This document shows positions 18,578-26,994 of a stretch of DNA of 64,000 bases, piece after piece. Each line of letters opens with the position of its first letter. Position 1 is the first letter of the stretch. Source of the stretch: Hahellaceae bacterium (GTDB lineage: Bacteria; Pseudomonadota; Gammaproteobacteria; Pseudomonadales; Oleiphilaceae); assembly GCA_024234575.1 (NCBI GenBank), contig JACKOB010000006.1, forward strand, positions 279,888 through 343,887, read 5' to 3'. Made by a program: the position numbers and the translations under genes. The notes under the pieces are model-generated. The model was not told the DNA's origin and did not search any database. It worked only from the letters and a program-made list of their open reading frames with translations.

Positions 18578-20029
18578 ATGGGAATCAACTGGAAAGACTA
18601 CGACGCTTCTTTGTTTCATGACGAATTAATCCAAACTGCTGGTGGAAAAGCCCGACCTCATGCTCGGTCGATAGTAAAGTACCTTGGTGACCTAAAGGAT
18701 GCCGAAGTTGCAGAGCGTAAACGCGCAGCTGAATTAGCAATAACAACTATGGGGATAACCTTCACCGTTTACAGCGATGGTGAAAATATAGATCGTGATT
18801 GGCCGTTTGATATCATTCCAAGAGTCATCTCTGCCAAGGAGTGGTCAGTTACGGAGCAGGGCCTGAAGCAACGCTTACAGGCGCTCAATATGTTTATTGA
18901 TGATCTTTATAACGATCAGAAAATAATTAAAGATAAGGTTGTGCCCAAAGACCTGTTGGCGAAATCGAAAAATTTTCGCAAACAGTGTATGGGAATGAAA
19001 CCTGTTGGAGGTGTCTGGGCGCATATATGTGGCACGGACTTGGTTCGGGATGGGGATGGTGACTTTTACGTGCTGGAGGACAACCTGCGTGTTCCGTCAG
19101 GCGTCTCCTATATGCTTGAAAATCGCGCCGTGACCAAGCGAGTGTTTCCCGAACTATTTGAAAATCAGAACATCCTTCCAGTGAGTGATTACCCAACGCA
19201 GTTGTTTGATACACTCGCGGCGATATCCCCACGACCATTAGATTACCCGGAAGTTGTCGTGTTGACCCCTGGTATTTTTAACTCTGCTTACTTTGAGCAC
19301 GCTTACCTTGCGCAATCAATGGGAGCCGAACTTGTTGAGGGCCATGACCTGGTTGTAGAAGATGATTTTGTCTTCATGAAAACAATTAATGGGCTATCAA
19401 AGGTTGATGTCATTTACCGACGGATTGATGACCTTTTTCTCGATCCTGAAGTATTCAACAAAGACTCTATGCTGGGTGTGAAGGGGTTGATGCGAGCCTG
19501 GCTAAAAGGCAATGTTGCTTTGGCCAATGCACCAGGGGCGGGCGTTGCGGATGATAAAGTCATCTATACCTATGTACCCAAGATCATAAAGTATTATCTA
19601 GGCGAAGATCCGATTATTAAAAACGTACCCAGCTTTACTTGTGATGATGAAACCCAGATGAAGCATGTATTGGCTAATCTGGATAAGCTGGTCGTAAAGC
19701 CGGCAAACGAATCTGGCGGCTATGGCATGCTGATGGGGCCACAGTCAACGAAAAAACAAAGAGAAGAATTTGCCAGGTTGATCAAGGCAGACCCGCGAAA
19801 CTATATGGCGCAGCCATTGTTGGCTTTGTCGACAGCGCCCGTGTTGGTTGATGGACATGCCGAGCCCCGGCATGTTGATCTGAGACCTTTCATATTGCAA
19901 AGCGGTCAAGGATCTTATGTTACAGCGGGCGGTTTGACACGTGTAGCGCTGGTAAAAGGGTCGTACATTGTAAATTCATCACAAGGTGGTGGCAGTAAAG
20001 ACACCTGGATCGTAGCGGAGGAGAACTAA
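18578..20029 (+). CDS. Circularly permuted ATP-grasp type 2 protein
   Basis: A 483-residue cytosolic protein of the COG2308 family. It has the family-typical segments GVWAHICGTDLVRDGDG, EDNLRVPSGVSYMLENR (about residues 168-184), LTPGIFNSAYFEHAYLA, the ATP-grasp core VVKPANESGGYGM, and a C-terminal region HVDLRPFILQ. ATP-grasp enzymes join a carboxylate to an amine; the substrate here is unknown, and peptide or amidoligase chemistry has been predicted for this family. It ends one base before the alpha-E gene, so the two are cotranscribed. It is part of the Anbu gene neighbourhood. Confidence 0.9.
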   Translation: MGINWKDYDASLFHDELIQTAGGKARPHARSIVKYLGDLKDAEVAERKRAAELAITTMGITFTVYSDGENIDRDWPFDIIPRVISAKEWSVTEQGLKQRLQALNMFIDDLYNDQKIIKDKVVPKDLLAKSKNFRKQCMGMKPVGGVWAHICGTDLVRDGDGDFYVLEDNLRVPSGVSYMLENRAVTKRVFPELFENQNILPVSDYPTQLFDTLAAISPRPLDYPEVVVLTPGIFNSAYFEHAYLAQSMGAELVEGHDLVVEDDFVFMKTINGLSKVDVIYRRIDDLFLDPEVFNKDSMLGVKGLMRAWLKGNVALANAPGAGVADDKVIYTYVPKIIKYYLGEDPIIKNVPSFTCDDETQMKHVLANLDKLVVKPANESGGYGMLMGPQSTKKQREEFARLIKADPRNYMAQPLLALSTAPVLVDGHAEPRHVDLRPFILQSGQGSYVTAGGLTRVALVKGSYIVNSSQGGGSKDTWIVAEEN

Positions 20030-20030
20030 T

Positions 20031-21002
20031 ATGTTATCTCGGGTGGCTGAACGTATTTACTGGCTGGCAAGATATATGGAGCGTGCTGAAAGCACGGCAC
20101 GTTTAGTTAACGTTTACTCCAATTTGCTTCTTGATCTGCCGAAGTCTGCAAACGTTAATTGGGAAACATTAATCAGCATTACCGGTGGATATCCACTATT
20201 TGGAGAGAATTCTGAACAACCTGATGAGAAAAGCGTCACGCGCTTTTTGTTGACTCAAAAGAATAATCCGGCATCCATCTTTAATTCGTTGATTATGGCC
20301 AGAGAAAATGCTCGAACAACTCGCGAAATTATTCCTTCCGAGGCTTGGGAGTTAGTTAACGATCTATACCTCTATGCAAAAGACAATGTAAACAGAAGTG
20401 CAAGCCGTAGTGGCAGAGTGGATTATCTCAAACGGGTAATCAGCTCTTCGCAGCAACTAACGGGTTTGCTGTCCAGTTGTATGAGCCATAACTCTGCTTA
20501 CGACTTTGTTGTGATGGGGCGCAATGTCGAACGGGCTGACATGACCAGCCGTATTGTTGATGTTGGTGCCGCCACGTTAATGAAGAAAAGTGACTCGACA
20601 ATCGACATTATTCCTTATGAAAGCTCTTTGTGGATGCATGTTTTAAAGTCATTAAATGGCTATCAAATGTATCGGCAGCACGTTCAGGATAGAGTTAACG
20701 GTGAGGATGTTGTTCAGTTTCTTCTGCTTAATGAGGAGTTCCCAAGAACCATTTTGCATTGCCTGAATGTTTTGGCTTCATCTTCAAGCCAATTGCCCAA
20801 CCATGATGAATGTTTACGAACTATCGCTTCGGTGCTTAGGCGTGTTCAGCAGTGCAAGATTCCTGACTTATTGGAAAAAGGAACGCTGTATGTCTTTATA
20901 GACAACTTGCAAATGGAGTTTGCAAATATCCACAGTGCCATTGCCAGTACATGGTTTTTAAAGCAGGTTGAACCGGCACAATCTCAAATTCAAACTGCTT
21001 AA
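20031..21002 (+). CDS. Alpha-E domain protein (COG2307)
   Basis: A 323-residue, mostly alpha-helical protein with the diagnostic start MLSRVAERIYWLARYMERAE, a central region with NVERADMTSRIVDVG, and FLLLNEEFPRTILHCL near residue 235. Alpha-E proteins nearly always accompany the permuted ATP-grasp protein and often the proteasome-like peptidase Anbu. They are proposed to act together in making or processing a peptide-like product, but no activity is proven. It starts one base after the ATP-grasp stop codon, with AGGAGA overlapping the end of that gene as the ribosome site. Confidence 0.9.
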   Translation: MLSRVAERIYWLARYMERAESTARLVNVYSNLLLDLPKSANVNWETLISITGGYPLFGENSEQPDEKSVTRFLLTQKNNPASIFNSLIMARENARTTREIIPSEAWELVNDLYLYAKDNVNRSASRSGRVDYLKRVISSSQQLTGLLSSCMSHNSAYDFVVMGRNVERADMTSRIVDVGAATLMKKSDSTIDIIPYESSLWMHVLKSLNGYQMYRQHVQDRVNGEDVVQFLLLNEEFPRTILHCLNVLASSSSQLPNHDECLRTIASVLRRVQQCKIPDLLEKGTLYVFIDNLQMEFANIHSAIASTWFLKQVEPAQSQIQTA

Positions 21003-21104
21003 CTGAGAGGGTGGGCTGCGCCGGGTTTATTGAATAGCCCGGTGATTGGTTAGTGCTATCTGAGGGCCTCTTGTTAACGATTAGAAAAAAAAGAGGGGTG
21101 GCTG

Positions 21105-21126
21105 GGGCCGGATTAGTCTTCGGCCC
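21105..21126. terminator. Hairpin between alpha-E and Anbu genes
   Basis: GGGCCG (21105-21110) pairs with CGGCCC (21121-21126) across a ten-base loop, between two convergent genes. On the minus strand a long T-rich run follows about 12 bases after the stem. It is a plausible shared terminator. Confidence 0.4.
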
Positions 21127-21143
21127 GTATCACTATGGCATCA

Positions 21144-21908
21144 CTATGACTGCTCAGAGTAACCTGAGTTTTCATTGTCCTGGCTCCACATAGAAGCCCA
21201 CTGAATAGGCGGCAGTGACCTGAACGCTTCTTTAAGTCTTTCATCCCAAGATGATTTCAGCTCTCTAAGGTACTCGCTGTCTTGCTCCAGCCGATGTTGG
21301 CGATCAAGAATAAAACTATCCTTTTCGTAAACGGTTACTTCAATGGGTGGTCCAACCGTTAAATTACTGCGAATAGTCGAATCCATTGACACAAGAGCAC
21401 AGAGTGCAGCTGTATCCAGTCTGATATTAGGTTCAAGGATTCTGTCCAGAATTGGCTTGCCGTATTTACTTTCACCAATTTGCAGAAAGGGGGTGTCTTT
21501 TGAGGTGGTGATGTAGTTGCCTTGAGGATATACCATCATTACTCGGTGCGGCTTGCCAAGAATCTGACCGCCAATAATAAAGTTGGCCTCATACATGGAG
21601 GAACCCTGAGAATATTTTGCTTGTTGCGCCAGGCTAATTTGGCCGACATACTCTGCAGCTTCATCCATTGTCGGCACATTCAGGAGGTTGGTCTGTGCAT
21701 TTTGCTTAATGTCGTTTTTTAACTGAGTGATAACCGCTTGGGTAGTAGCGAGATTTCCAGCCGTCATCACTACAAACTGTCTTTCACCGTCTTTGCCAAA
21801 CCTGTGCATCTTGCTGTAAGTGCTAATTTGGTCAACGCCTGCATTGGTGCGCGAGTCTGAGCAGAATACAATGCCTGCTTTTACTGAAATGGCTACGCAA
21901 TAAGTCAT
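21144..21908 (-). CDS. anbu: Anbu proteasome-like (Ntn hydrolase) peptidase
   Basis: A 254-residue protein read from the ATG at 21908. The start gives MTYCVAISVKAGIVFCSDSR followed by TNAGVD, which is the Anbu signature. Thr at residue 2 would be the N-terminal catalytic nucleophile once Met is removed; the base pattern Asp/Ser near residues 18-19 and Lys at about 34 match proteasome beta-type subunits. In-frame codons extend the ORF 73 residues upstream, but that would bury the catalytic Thr and has no family counterpart, so the shorter form is chosen. Anbu is known to assemble into ring or helical complexes; substrates are unknown. Here it is convergent with, not downstream in, the ATP-grasp/alpha-E operon. 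Confidence 0.88.
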   Translation of the reverse strand: MTYCVAISVKAGIVFCSDSRTNAGVDQISTYSKMHRFGKDGERQFVVMTAGNLATTQAVITQLKNDIKQNAQTNLLNVPTMDEAAEYVGQISLAQQAKYSQGSSMYEANFIIGGQILGKPHRVMMVYPQGNYITTSKDTPFLQIGESKYGKPILDRILEPNIRLDTAALCALVSMDSTIRSNLTVGPPIEVTVYEKDSFILDRQHRLEQDSEYLRELKSSWDERLKEAFRSLPPIQWASMWSQDNENSGYSEQS

Positions 21909-22235
21909 GAAGAATGGATACCCTGTGAGTCTTCTAGAATTCGTTATCAATGCTGACATCATAACATAGCATGAAATAAACAGGGTACATTGCTTTCGAG
22001 GTATGAGCCATTTAACGTTAGTAATATCGGTTACCGGTTCTTCTCTGTAAAAACACATTGACATAAAATGTGATGCAGTTATAATGACCCCAGCTTGAAA
22101 GTACGTTTTTATATTTATGCTCACCATTTCGATGCCACGTAGTACTCGTTCTGTTATTCATAAGTAATTGCATCACTTCCAGCCCAAAATGCCTTTATAA
22201 GGTTATCTTCAAATTGAATTAATAGGATATATATT
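21909..22235. other. 327-base intergenic region between anbu and cspA
   Basis: This divergent region holds the start side of anbu on the minus strand and a strong promoter with a long leader for the cold-shock gene on the plus strand (see the promoter entry). No further ORF with a ribosome site was found. The apparent N-terminal extension of anbu across 21909-22127 has no recognisable protein features. Confidence 0.5.
22058..22085 (+). promoter_or_regulatory. Consensus sigma-70 promoter of the cold-shock gene
   Basis: Perfect hexamers TTGACA (22058-22063) and TATAAT (22080-22085) are separated by 16 bases. Transcription should start near 22092, leaving an untranslated leader of about 145 bases before cspA, typical of cold-inducible csp genes whose long leader folds differently at low temperature. 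The leader contains GAAAGTACG, loosely like the cold-box; that part is tentative. Confidence 0.75.
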
Positions 22236-22442
22236 ATGTCTACTACTACTGGCACAGTTAAGTGGTTTAACGAAGCAAAAGGTTTTGGTTTCATCGAGCA
22301 AGAGTCTGGTCCAGATGTGTTCGCACATTTCAGTGCTATCACTGGTTCTGGCTTCAAGACTCTCGTTGAAGGTCAAAAAGTTGAGTTCACTGTTACTAAG
22401 GGTCAGAAAGGTCCTCAGGCAGAGAACATCGTAGCACTTTAA
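22236..22442 (+). CDS. CspA family cold-shock protein
   Basis: A 68-residue single cold-shock domain protein with both nucleic-acid-binding motifs, KGFGFIEQ (RNP1, residues 16-23) and DVFAHF (RNP2, residues 29-34), and the opening [11 protein letters not shown]. Family members bind single-stranded RNA and DNA and melt RNA secondary structure. Upstream are a perfect promoter and long leader; downstream is a strong intrinsic terminator, so it is monocistronic. The exact csp paralogue cannot be named. Confidence 0.95.
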   Translation: MSTTTGTVKWFNEAKGFGFIEQESGPDVFAHFSAITGSGFKTLVEGQKVEFTVTKGQKGPQAENIVAL

Positions 22443-22506
22443 TTTTAAAGTGATACAGAGTTAGTGCCTAGGCATTAACTACTACTAATGACATGTAGTC
22501 ATTAGG

Positions 22507-22540
22507 AAAAAAGCGAAATCTAAGGTTTCGCTTTTTTTTT
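22507..22540 (+). terminator. Strong intrinsic terminator after cspA
   Basis: GCGAAATC (22513-22520) pairs with GGTTTCGC (22524-22531), with one G-T pair and a three-base loop. An A-run precedes it and nine T follow. This is a textbook factor-independent terminator, 70 bases after the cspA stop. Confidence 0.9.
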
Positions 22541-22705
22541 GTGTTTTTTTTCGTTGTGCAGAGAAATTTGATTCTCAAGAGTGGGTCTTGCCATGGAATT
22601 TTTTAGTCTGGGCATCTACTATGGTGAGCATAATCAGTCGGAAGAGGGGTGTTTGTGTTGAGCTCAGTCTGGCTAGTTCTGTCGCTATCAATCGGGTAAA
22701 AGAAA

Positions 22706-23332
22706 TTGAAAAGATTAAAACACCTTTTTCAGAGAAATCTTGAATGGGCAACGGGAATAAAAGAGGCAAACCCTGATTTTTTTACTGATCTTTCGAGGCA
22801 GCAAGCGCCAGATTATTTGTGGATAGGGTGCTCTGATAGCCGGGTGCCTGCGAACCAGATTGTTGATTTACCTCCTGGTGAGCTTTTCGTACACAGGAAT
22901 ATTGCGAATGTTGTCGTACATACCGACCTCAATTGCTTGTCTGTTATTCATTTTGCAGTAAATGTATTAAAAATAAAGCACATCATCGTTTGTGGTCATT
23001 ATGGGTGTAGTGGCGTAAAGGCTGCCATTGATGGTAAGCCGCATGGTTTTATCGACAATTGGTTGTGCCACATTAAAGATGTAAGTCGTTTGAATTATTC
23101 AAAGCTACAAGGCTTATCGCAAGAGGATAAGTGCGACAAGTTGTGTGAATTGAATGTGTTAGAGCAGGTTAAAAATGTCTGCCAGACATCTATTGTCCAG
23201 AATGCGTGGCGAAGTGGCATAGAGTTGTCAGTGCATGGTTGGATCTACAATATCGAAAATGGGATATTGCGTGATATGGATACTTGTATTACTTCGCTGG
23301 AACAATTTTCTGAAAGGTGCGGTGAAATCTAG
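22706..23332 (+). CDS. can: Beta-class carbonic anhydrase
   Basis: A 208-residue zinc enzyme for the hydration of carbon dioxide to bicarbonate. The zinc ligands and active-site pair are visible: Cys42 and Asp44-x-Arg46 in GCSDSRVP, His98 and Cys101 in CGHYGC. The protein closely follows the E. coli Can pattern (HTDLNCLSV, HGWIYNIENGILRD). No ATG precedes the conserved start; TTG at 22706 is used, with only a weak purine-rich site before it. A start further upstream is blocked by lack of conservation. It is convergent with hemH. Confidence 0.92.
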   Translation: MKRLKHLFQRNLEWATGIKEANPDFFTDLSRQQAPDYLWIGCSDSRVPANQIVDLPPGELFVHRNIANVVVHTDLNCLSVIHFAVNVLKIKHIIVCGHYGCSGVKAAIDGKPHGFIDNWLCHIKDVSRLNYSKLQGLSQEDKCDKLCELNVLEQVKNVCQTSIVQNAWRSGIELSVHGWIYNIENGILRDMDTCITSLEQFSERCGEI

Positions 23333-23350
23333 TTTGTTGATATCACCGCA
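23318..23350. terminator. Bidirectional hairpin between can and hemH
   Basis: TGCGGTGA (23318-23325) pairs with TCACCGCA (23343-23350). An inner ATC/GAT pair extends the stem after an A-A mismatch. It overlaps the end of the carbonic anhydrase gene and lies 33 bases beyond the end of the convergent hemH. Confidence 0.5.
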
Positions 23351-23382
23351 TAGTCAGAAAGTATGTATTCGCTGTAAGGCTG

Positions 23383-24459
23383 TTAAAGTTTCGCGCCCAT
23401 TTGCATCGCCAGCTTTTCGCGGCTGGTCTGGTTGGGCTTTTGCCATCCCTGTAAGTGAGTTTGGATGATCTTGCTGAGTGCTTCGATATGATGCGGCTCA
23501 GCATTTAAGGCAGGGATGTAATTGTATTTTTGTCCACCTGCTTCAATAAAATAGTCTCGATTTTCGATCCCTATCTCTTCAATAGTTTCCAGGCAATCAG
23601 CCGAAAAGCCAGGGCAATAGATTTGCACATCAGTGACTCCTTTTGCTGGAAGCTCTTTCAGTGTTTCGTCTGTGTACGGTGTTAGCCACTCTTCTCGACC
23701 AAATCGTGACTGAAAGGTGGTAATCCATTGGTCATCCCCAATCCCTAGTTTTTCCGCAATTAGTCGCGAAGTTTTATGGCACTCGCAGTGATAGGGGTCG
23801 CCATTGGTGAGGTATCGCTTTGGGACGCCGTGATACGAAAATAATAACTTCTGCGGTTTGCCATTTTTCTGCCAGTAGTTAGCAATTTGTGTGGCTGAGG
23901 CTGAAATATAGTGCTCGTTATCGTGGTAATGGGTAACAAATCTGAGTTCTGGGATCCAGCGCCTTTTTTTGAAGTCTTCCGCCACGGCGTCAAAAGTTGA
24001 GGCGGTTGTGGTTGCCGAGTATTGAGGGTAGAGAGGCAGTACAAGTAGTTGTCGTACCCCTTGGCTTTGCAGCTTGTTGATGGTGTTGGAAATTGATGGT
24101 GATCCATAACGCATCGCATATTCAACAACGACGTGCTCACCCATGTTGGATGTAAGTTTCTGGCGTAATGTATCTGCTTGGTCTTGAGTGTTGATCAGAA
24201 GGGGGGAGCCTTTGTCGGTCCATACCTTTTGATATGATTTTGCGCTTCGCTGAGGACGTATTCTGAGTATGACGAGATTTAGTATCAGCCACCAGATTAG
24301 TCGCGGAACTTCAACAACCCGCGGGTCCGATAGAAACTCTTTAAGGTATATTCGCAAATGCTTTGTAGTGGGCTTTTCCGGGGTGCCAAGGTTGGTAATC
24401 AAAATGCCAATTTTGTCTGGCTGCGTGTGACTAAAGGTTTCAGGACCTTGATACTTCAT
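23383..24459 (-). CDS. hemH: Ferrochelatase
   Basis: A 358-residue enzyme that inserts ferrous iron into protoporphyrin IX, the last step of heme synthesis. Motifs: ILITNLGTPEKPT (about residues 18-30), the LPLYPQYSATT segment, FSYHGVPKRY with the catalytic His (about 210-219), and CPGFSADCLETIEEIG with the conserved Glu (about 285-300). It is somewhat longer than the E. coli enzyme (320) because of a C-terminal tail. It is monocistronic, and convergent with the carbonic anhydrase gene. Confidence 0.96.
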   Translation of the reverse strand: MKYQGPETFSHTQPDKIGILITNLGTPEKPTTKHLRIYLKEFLSDPRVVEVPRLIWWLILNLVILRIRPQRSAKSYQKVWTDKGSPLLINTQDQADTLRQKLTSNMGEHVVVEYAMRYGSPSISNTINKLQSQGVRQLLVLPLYPQYSATTTASTFDAVAEDFKKRRWIPELRFVTHYHDNEHYISASATQIANYWQKNGKPQKLLFSYHGVPKRYLTNGDPYHCECHKTSRLIAEKLGIGDDQWITTFQSRFGREEWLTPYTDETLKELPAKGVTDVQIYCPGFSADCLETIEEIGIENRDYFIEAGGQKYNYIPALNAEPHHIEALSKIIQTHLQGWQKPNQTSREKLAMQMGAKL

Positions 24460-24654
24460 GCTACCCCACAGGTAAATTGCTAGGTTGATTAAAAAGAGCA
24501 GGTTTGGTGTTTAACTAGAGTTGTGCAGGCAGGAGATTTTAACGGACTATGGATACACGTACAATGCGGTTCGGCATCGTAATGTTGTGAGAGGCTTTGG
24601 AAGTCAGGGCAGGTGGCACTAAGCCACCCGCCCTGAACGTAAGCGAAGATTTGC

Positions 24655-26310
24655 TTACATGTTTGGATAGTTCGGCCCACCGCCGCCCTCTGGAGTGACC
24701 CAGGTGATGTTTTGAGCAGGATCCTTAATGTCGCAGGTTTTGCAGTGAACGCAGTTTTGCGAGTTAATCTGAAATTTCTTCTGTCCTTCAGGGGTGGTTA
24801 CCACCTCATACACGCCTGCTGGGCAGTAGCGCTGCGCCGGCTCGTCGTACTTGGGCAGGTTGTCCCTGATTGGAAGTTCTGGATCTTTCAGTTTAAGGTG
24901 GCAGGGCTGACTTTCTTCATGGTTGGTGTTCGATAGGAATACCGAGGTTAACTTGTCGAAGGTCAGCTTGTTGTCTGGTTTAGGGTAGGTAACTTTTTTG
25001 CACTCTGCTGCAGGTTTCATCATTGCATAGTCTGGCGTCGTGTCATGCAGCGTAAATGGCAGGCTTCTGCGTAAAATATTCTGCTCGAAAAATGCCACCA
25101 TACCGCCGATTATGTTGCCAAATTTATGCATGGCTGGACCGAAATTTCGATCATCATAGAGCTCTTTGTAAAGCCAGGAGTTCTTGTATGCTTCTTCAAA
25201 CTTCGTGAGTTCGTCGCCACCGGTTTTCCCGTCTTTTAGGGCTTCAACTACAATGTCGGCGCCGATCATGCCGGATTTCATTGCAGTGTGAGTGCCTTTG
25301 ATCTTGGAAAAATTAAGTGTTCCTGCGTCACAGCCGAGTAAAAGACCGCCAGGAAAGCTCATTTTTGGCAAGGTGTTAAAGCCACCTTTAGTGATGGCAC
25401 GGGCACCGTAGGATACCCGCTTGCCGCCTTCGAGGTATTTCTTGATTTCCGGGTTCAGCTTTAAGCGCTGAAACTCGTCAAATGGGCTGATATGGGGGTT
25501 TGAGTAGGCTAAATCGGTAATGAGGCCAACATAAACTTGGTTGTTTTCAAGGTGATATAAGAAAGAGCCACCCGTGGTGCCGGTTTCGCTTAATGGCCAG
25601 CCAGTGGTGTGGGACACTAAGCCAGGCTCATGCTTGGCTGGATCGATATCCCATAACTCTTTAATGCCAATGCCGTAATGTTGTGCGTCTTTGCCGGCGT
25701 CCAGGTTGAACTTCTCGATTAATTGCTTGCCGAGATGGCCACGGCAGCCCTCTGTAAAAAAGGTGTACTTGGCGTGCAGTTCCATGCCAGGCATATACGA
25801 ATCTTTCTTGTTGCCTTCGGCGTCTATTCCCATGTCGCCTGTCGCAATTCCTTTCACGCTGCCGTTTTCGTGATAAAGGATCTCTGCTGCAGCAAAGCCG
25901 GGATAAATCTCAGCACCAAGTCCTTCGGCTTGCTCTGCTAACCAGCGGCAAAGATTTCCGAGACTGATGACATAGTTGCCGTGGTTGTGCATATTGCGGG
26001 GTACGAAAACATTCGGCACCTTAATAGCGCTTTCCTGGCTTCTTAACAGGAAAATGTCATCCCGTGTCACTGGTGTGTTAATGGGGGCGCCCATTTCTTT
26101 CCAGTTTGGGAATAATTCGTTCAGTGCTGTGGTTTCGAATACGGTACCGGCAAGGATGTGAGCACCCACTTCCGATCCTTTTTCGACGACACAAACAGTT
26201 AGTTCTTGTCCTGACTCCTGTGCGAGTTGCAGAACCCTGCATGCAGCTGACAGGCCAGCAGGACCTGCTCCAACGATGAGGACGTCAAACTCCATAGATT
26301 CGCGTTCCAC
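24655..26310 (-). CDS. Electron transfer flavoprotein-ubiquinone oxidoreductase
   Basis: A 551-residue membrane-associated flavo-iron-sulfur protein that passes electrons from reduced ETF to ubiquinone. It has the FAD Rossmann motif IVGAGPAGLSAA (about residues 11-22). The C-terminal ferredoxin-like region carries the [4Fe-4S] Cys set CPAGVYEV and CVHCKTCDIKDP (about 490-530), ending in the typical GGGGPNYPNM. The GTG start at 26310 is backed by GAGGAGAT five bases upstream. It is divergent from etfBA across a 684-base region with a palindromic operator. It serves the acyl-CoA dehydrogenases encoded nearby. Confidence 0.95.
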   Translation of the reverse strand: MERESMEFDVLIVGAGPAGLSAACRVLQLAQESGQELTVCVVEKGSEVGAHILAGTVFETTALNELFPNWKEMGAPINTPVTRDDIFLLRSQESAIKVPNVFVPRNMHNHGNYVISLGNLCRWLAEQAEGLGAEIYPGFAAAEILYHENGSVKGIATGDMGIDAEGNKKDSYMPGMELHAKYTFFTEGCRGHLGKQLIEKFNLDAGKDAQHYGIGIKELWDIDPAKHEPGLVSHTTGWPLSETGTTGGSFLYHLENNQVYVGLITDLAYSNPHISPFDEFQRLKLNPEIKKYLEGGKRVSYGARAITKGGFNTLPKMSFPGGLLLGCDAGTLNFSKIKGTHTAMKSGMIGADIVVEALKDGKTGGDELTKFEEAYKNSWLYKELYDDRNFGPAMHKFGNIIGGMVAFFEQNILRRSLPFTLHDTTPDYAMMKPAAECKKVTYPKPDNKLTFDKLTSVFLSNTNHEESQPCHLKLKDPELPIRDNLPKYDEPAQRYCPAGVYEVVTTPEGQKKFQINSQNCVHCKTCDIKDPAQNITWVTPEGGGGPNYPNM

Positions 26311-26693
26311 AATCGATCTCCTCGTTATTCACTTATTGTATTAATCAATGCGACACACAGTTGCCGTTATTTCGCCGTCTAAATAGTCAAGATGGCGAGA
26401 GTGTTTATCAAATAACGCTTTTCTATGTATCGCGTATTAACCGGCAGAACAAGAGTCACCGGTGCTGGTTGCGCGGGCTCATCGTAACAATGTTGTGATG
26501 CACAGCTCGCGGCCAGGATGTATTGGTTTTAAAGACCTGCTTGTCTAAAGTAATAAGCCCAAAGCAGGCAGCTTACTGGCTCTTTGGCTTACAGTTGTTG
26601 GTTTAGATCAAGTTTCTTTAAAACTGTCTGATAACTGTCTTTAAGGCAAGCCTGTAAAGGTCTTGACCGACGCCATTATACAGATTTATAGCA

Positions 26694-26722
26694 ATTATCC
26701 TGAAAATTATTATTGATTTCAA
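26694..26722 (-). promoter_or_regulatory. Candidate promoter for the ETF-QO gene
   Basis: On the minus strand TTGAAA (26717-26722) and GATAAT (26694-26699) are spaced by 17 bases, each matching five of six consensus positions. The -35 element lies in the palindrome at 26718-26735, so a bound regulator would block it. Confidence 0.5.
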
Positions 26723-26735
26723 ACAAACGTTTGAA
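26718..26735. promoter_or_regulatory. PsrA-like palindromic operator
   Basis: TTCAAACAAACGTTTGAA is a 7-base inverted repeat (TTCAAAC / GTTTGAA) with a 4-base centre. It fits the (G/C)AAAC-N2-4-GTTT(G/C) pattern described for PsrA, the fatty-acid-responsive TetR repressor of Pseudomonas, whose known targets include etf genes. The link to PsrA is inference; no psrA is in the window. Confidence 0.55.
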
Positions 26736-26994
26736 TGAAATTTTTAATTCGTTGATATTATTTGTAAAAGAAAGACGTAACAATGTCTGAATGTAACATT
26801 TGTGAGGGGTTTTTATCGCTAAAACTATTGACCGAAAGCCAATTTGAGTTCAGTATTAGGGCGCTTTGCATGCATGACATGTCCATATTGCCTGATAAAA
26901 ATCAGTTTAATCAATAGCTTATCGTCTCGGTAAACAGTTGATAATGATTTTCTGGCATTTAGTTCACTTTCATTGTTAAAAAAACGAGGAATCT

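Larger units (their letters stand above)
26311..26994. other. 684-base divergent control region between ETF-QO and etfB
   Basis: No ORF with both a ribosome site and plausible coding content was found on either strand. It contains the palindrome at 26718-26735 and a promoter facing the ETF-QO gene. The leader towards ETF-QO would be about 375 bases and that towards etfB about 250 bases, both unusually long. No known riboswitch was recognised. Confidence 0.5.

Noticed and set aside
21017..21045. CCGGG/CCCGG hairpin after the alpha-E gene
   Set aside because: Short stem with an 11-base loop and no T-run; the hairpin at 21105-21126 is a better terminator candidate.
21126..21150. Direct repeat ATCACTATG beside the end of anbu
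   Set aside because: Only two nine-base copies, two bases apart; too short to be called a repeat element, and no third copy was seen.
21909..22127. 73-codon upstream extension of the Anbu frame
   Set aside because: It would place the catalytic Thr inside the chain, carries no recognisable motif, and Anbu proteins begin at the MTYC position used here.
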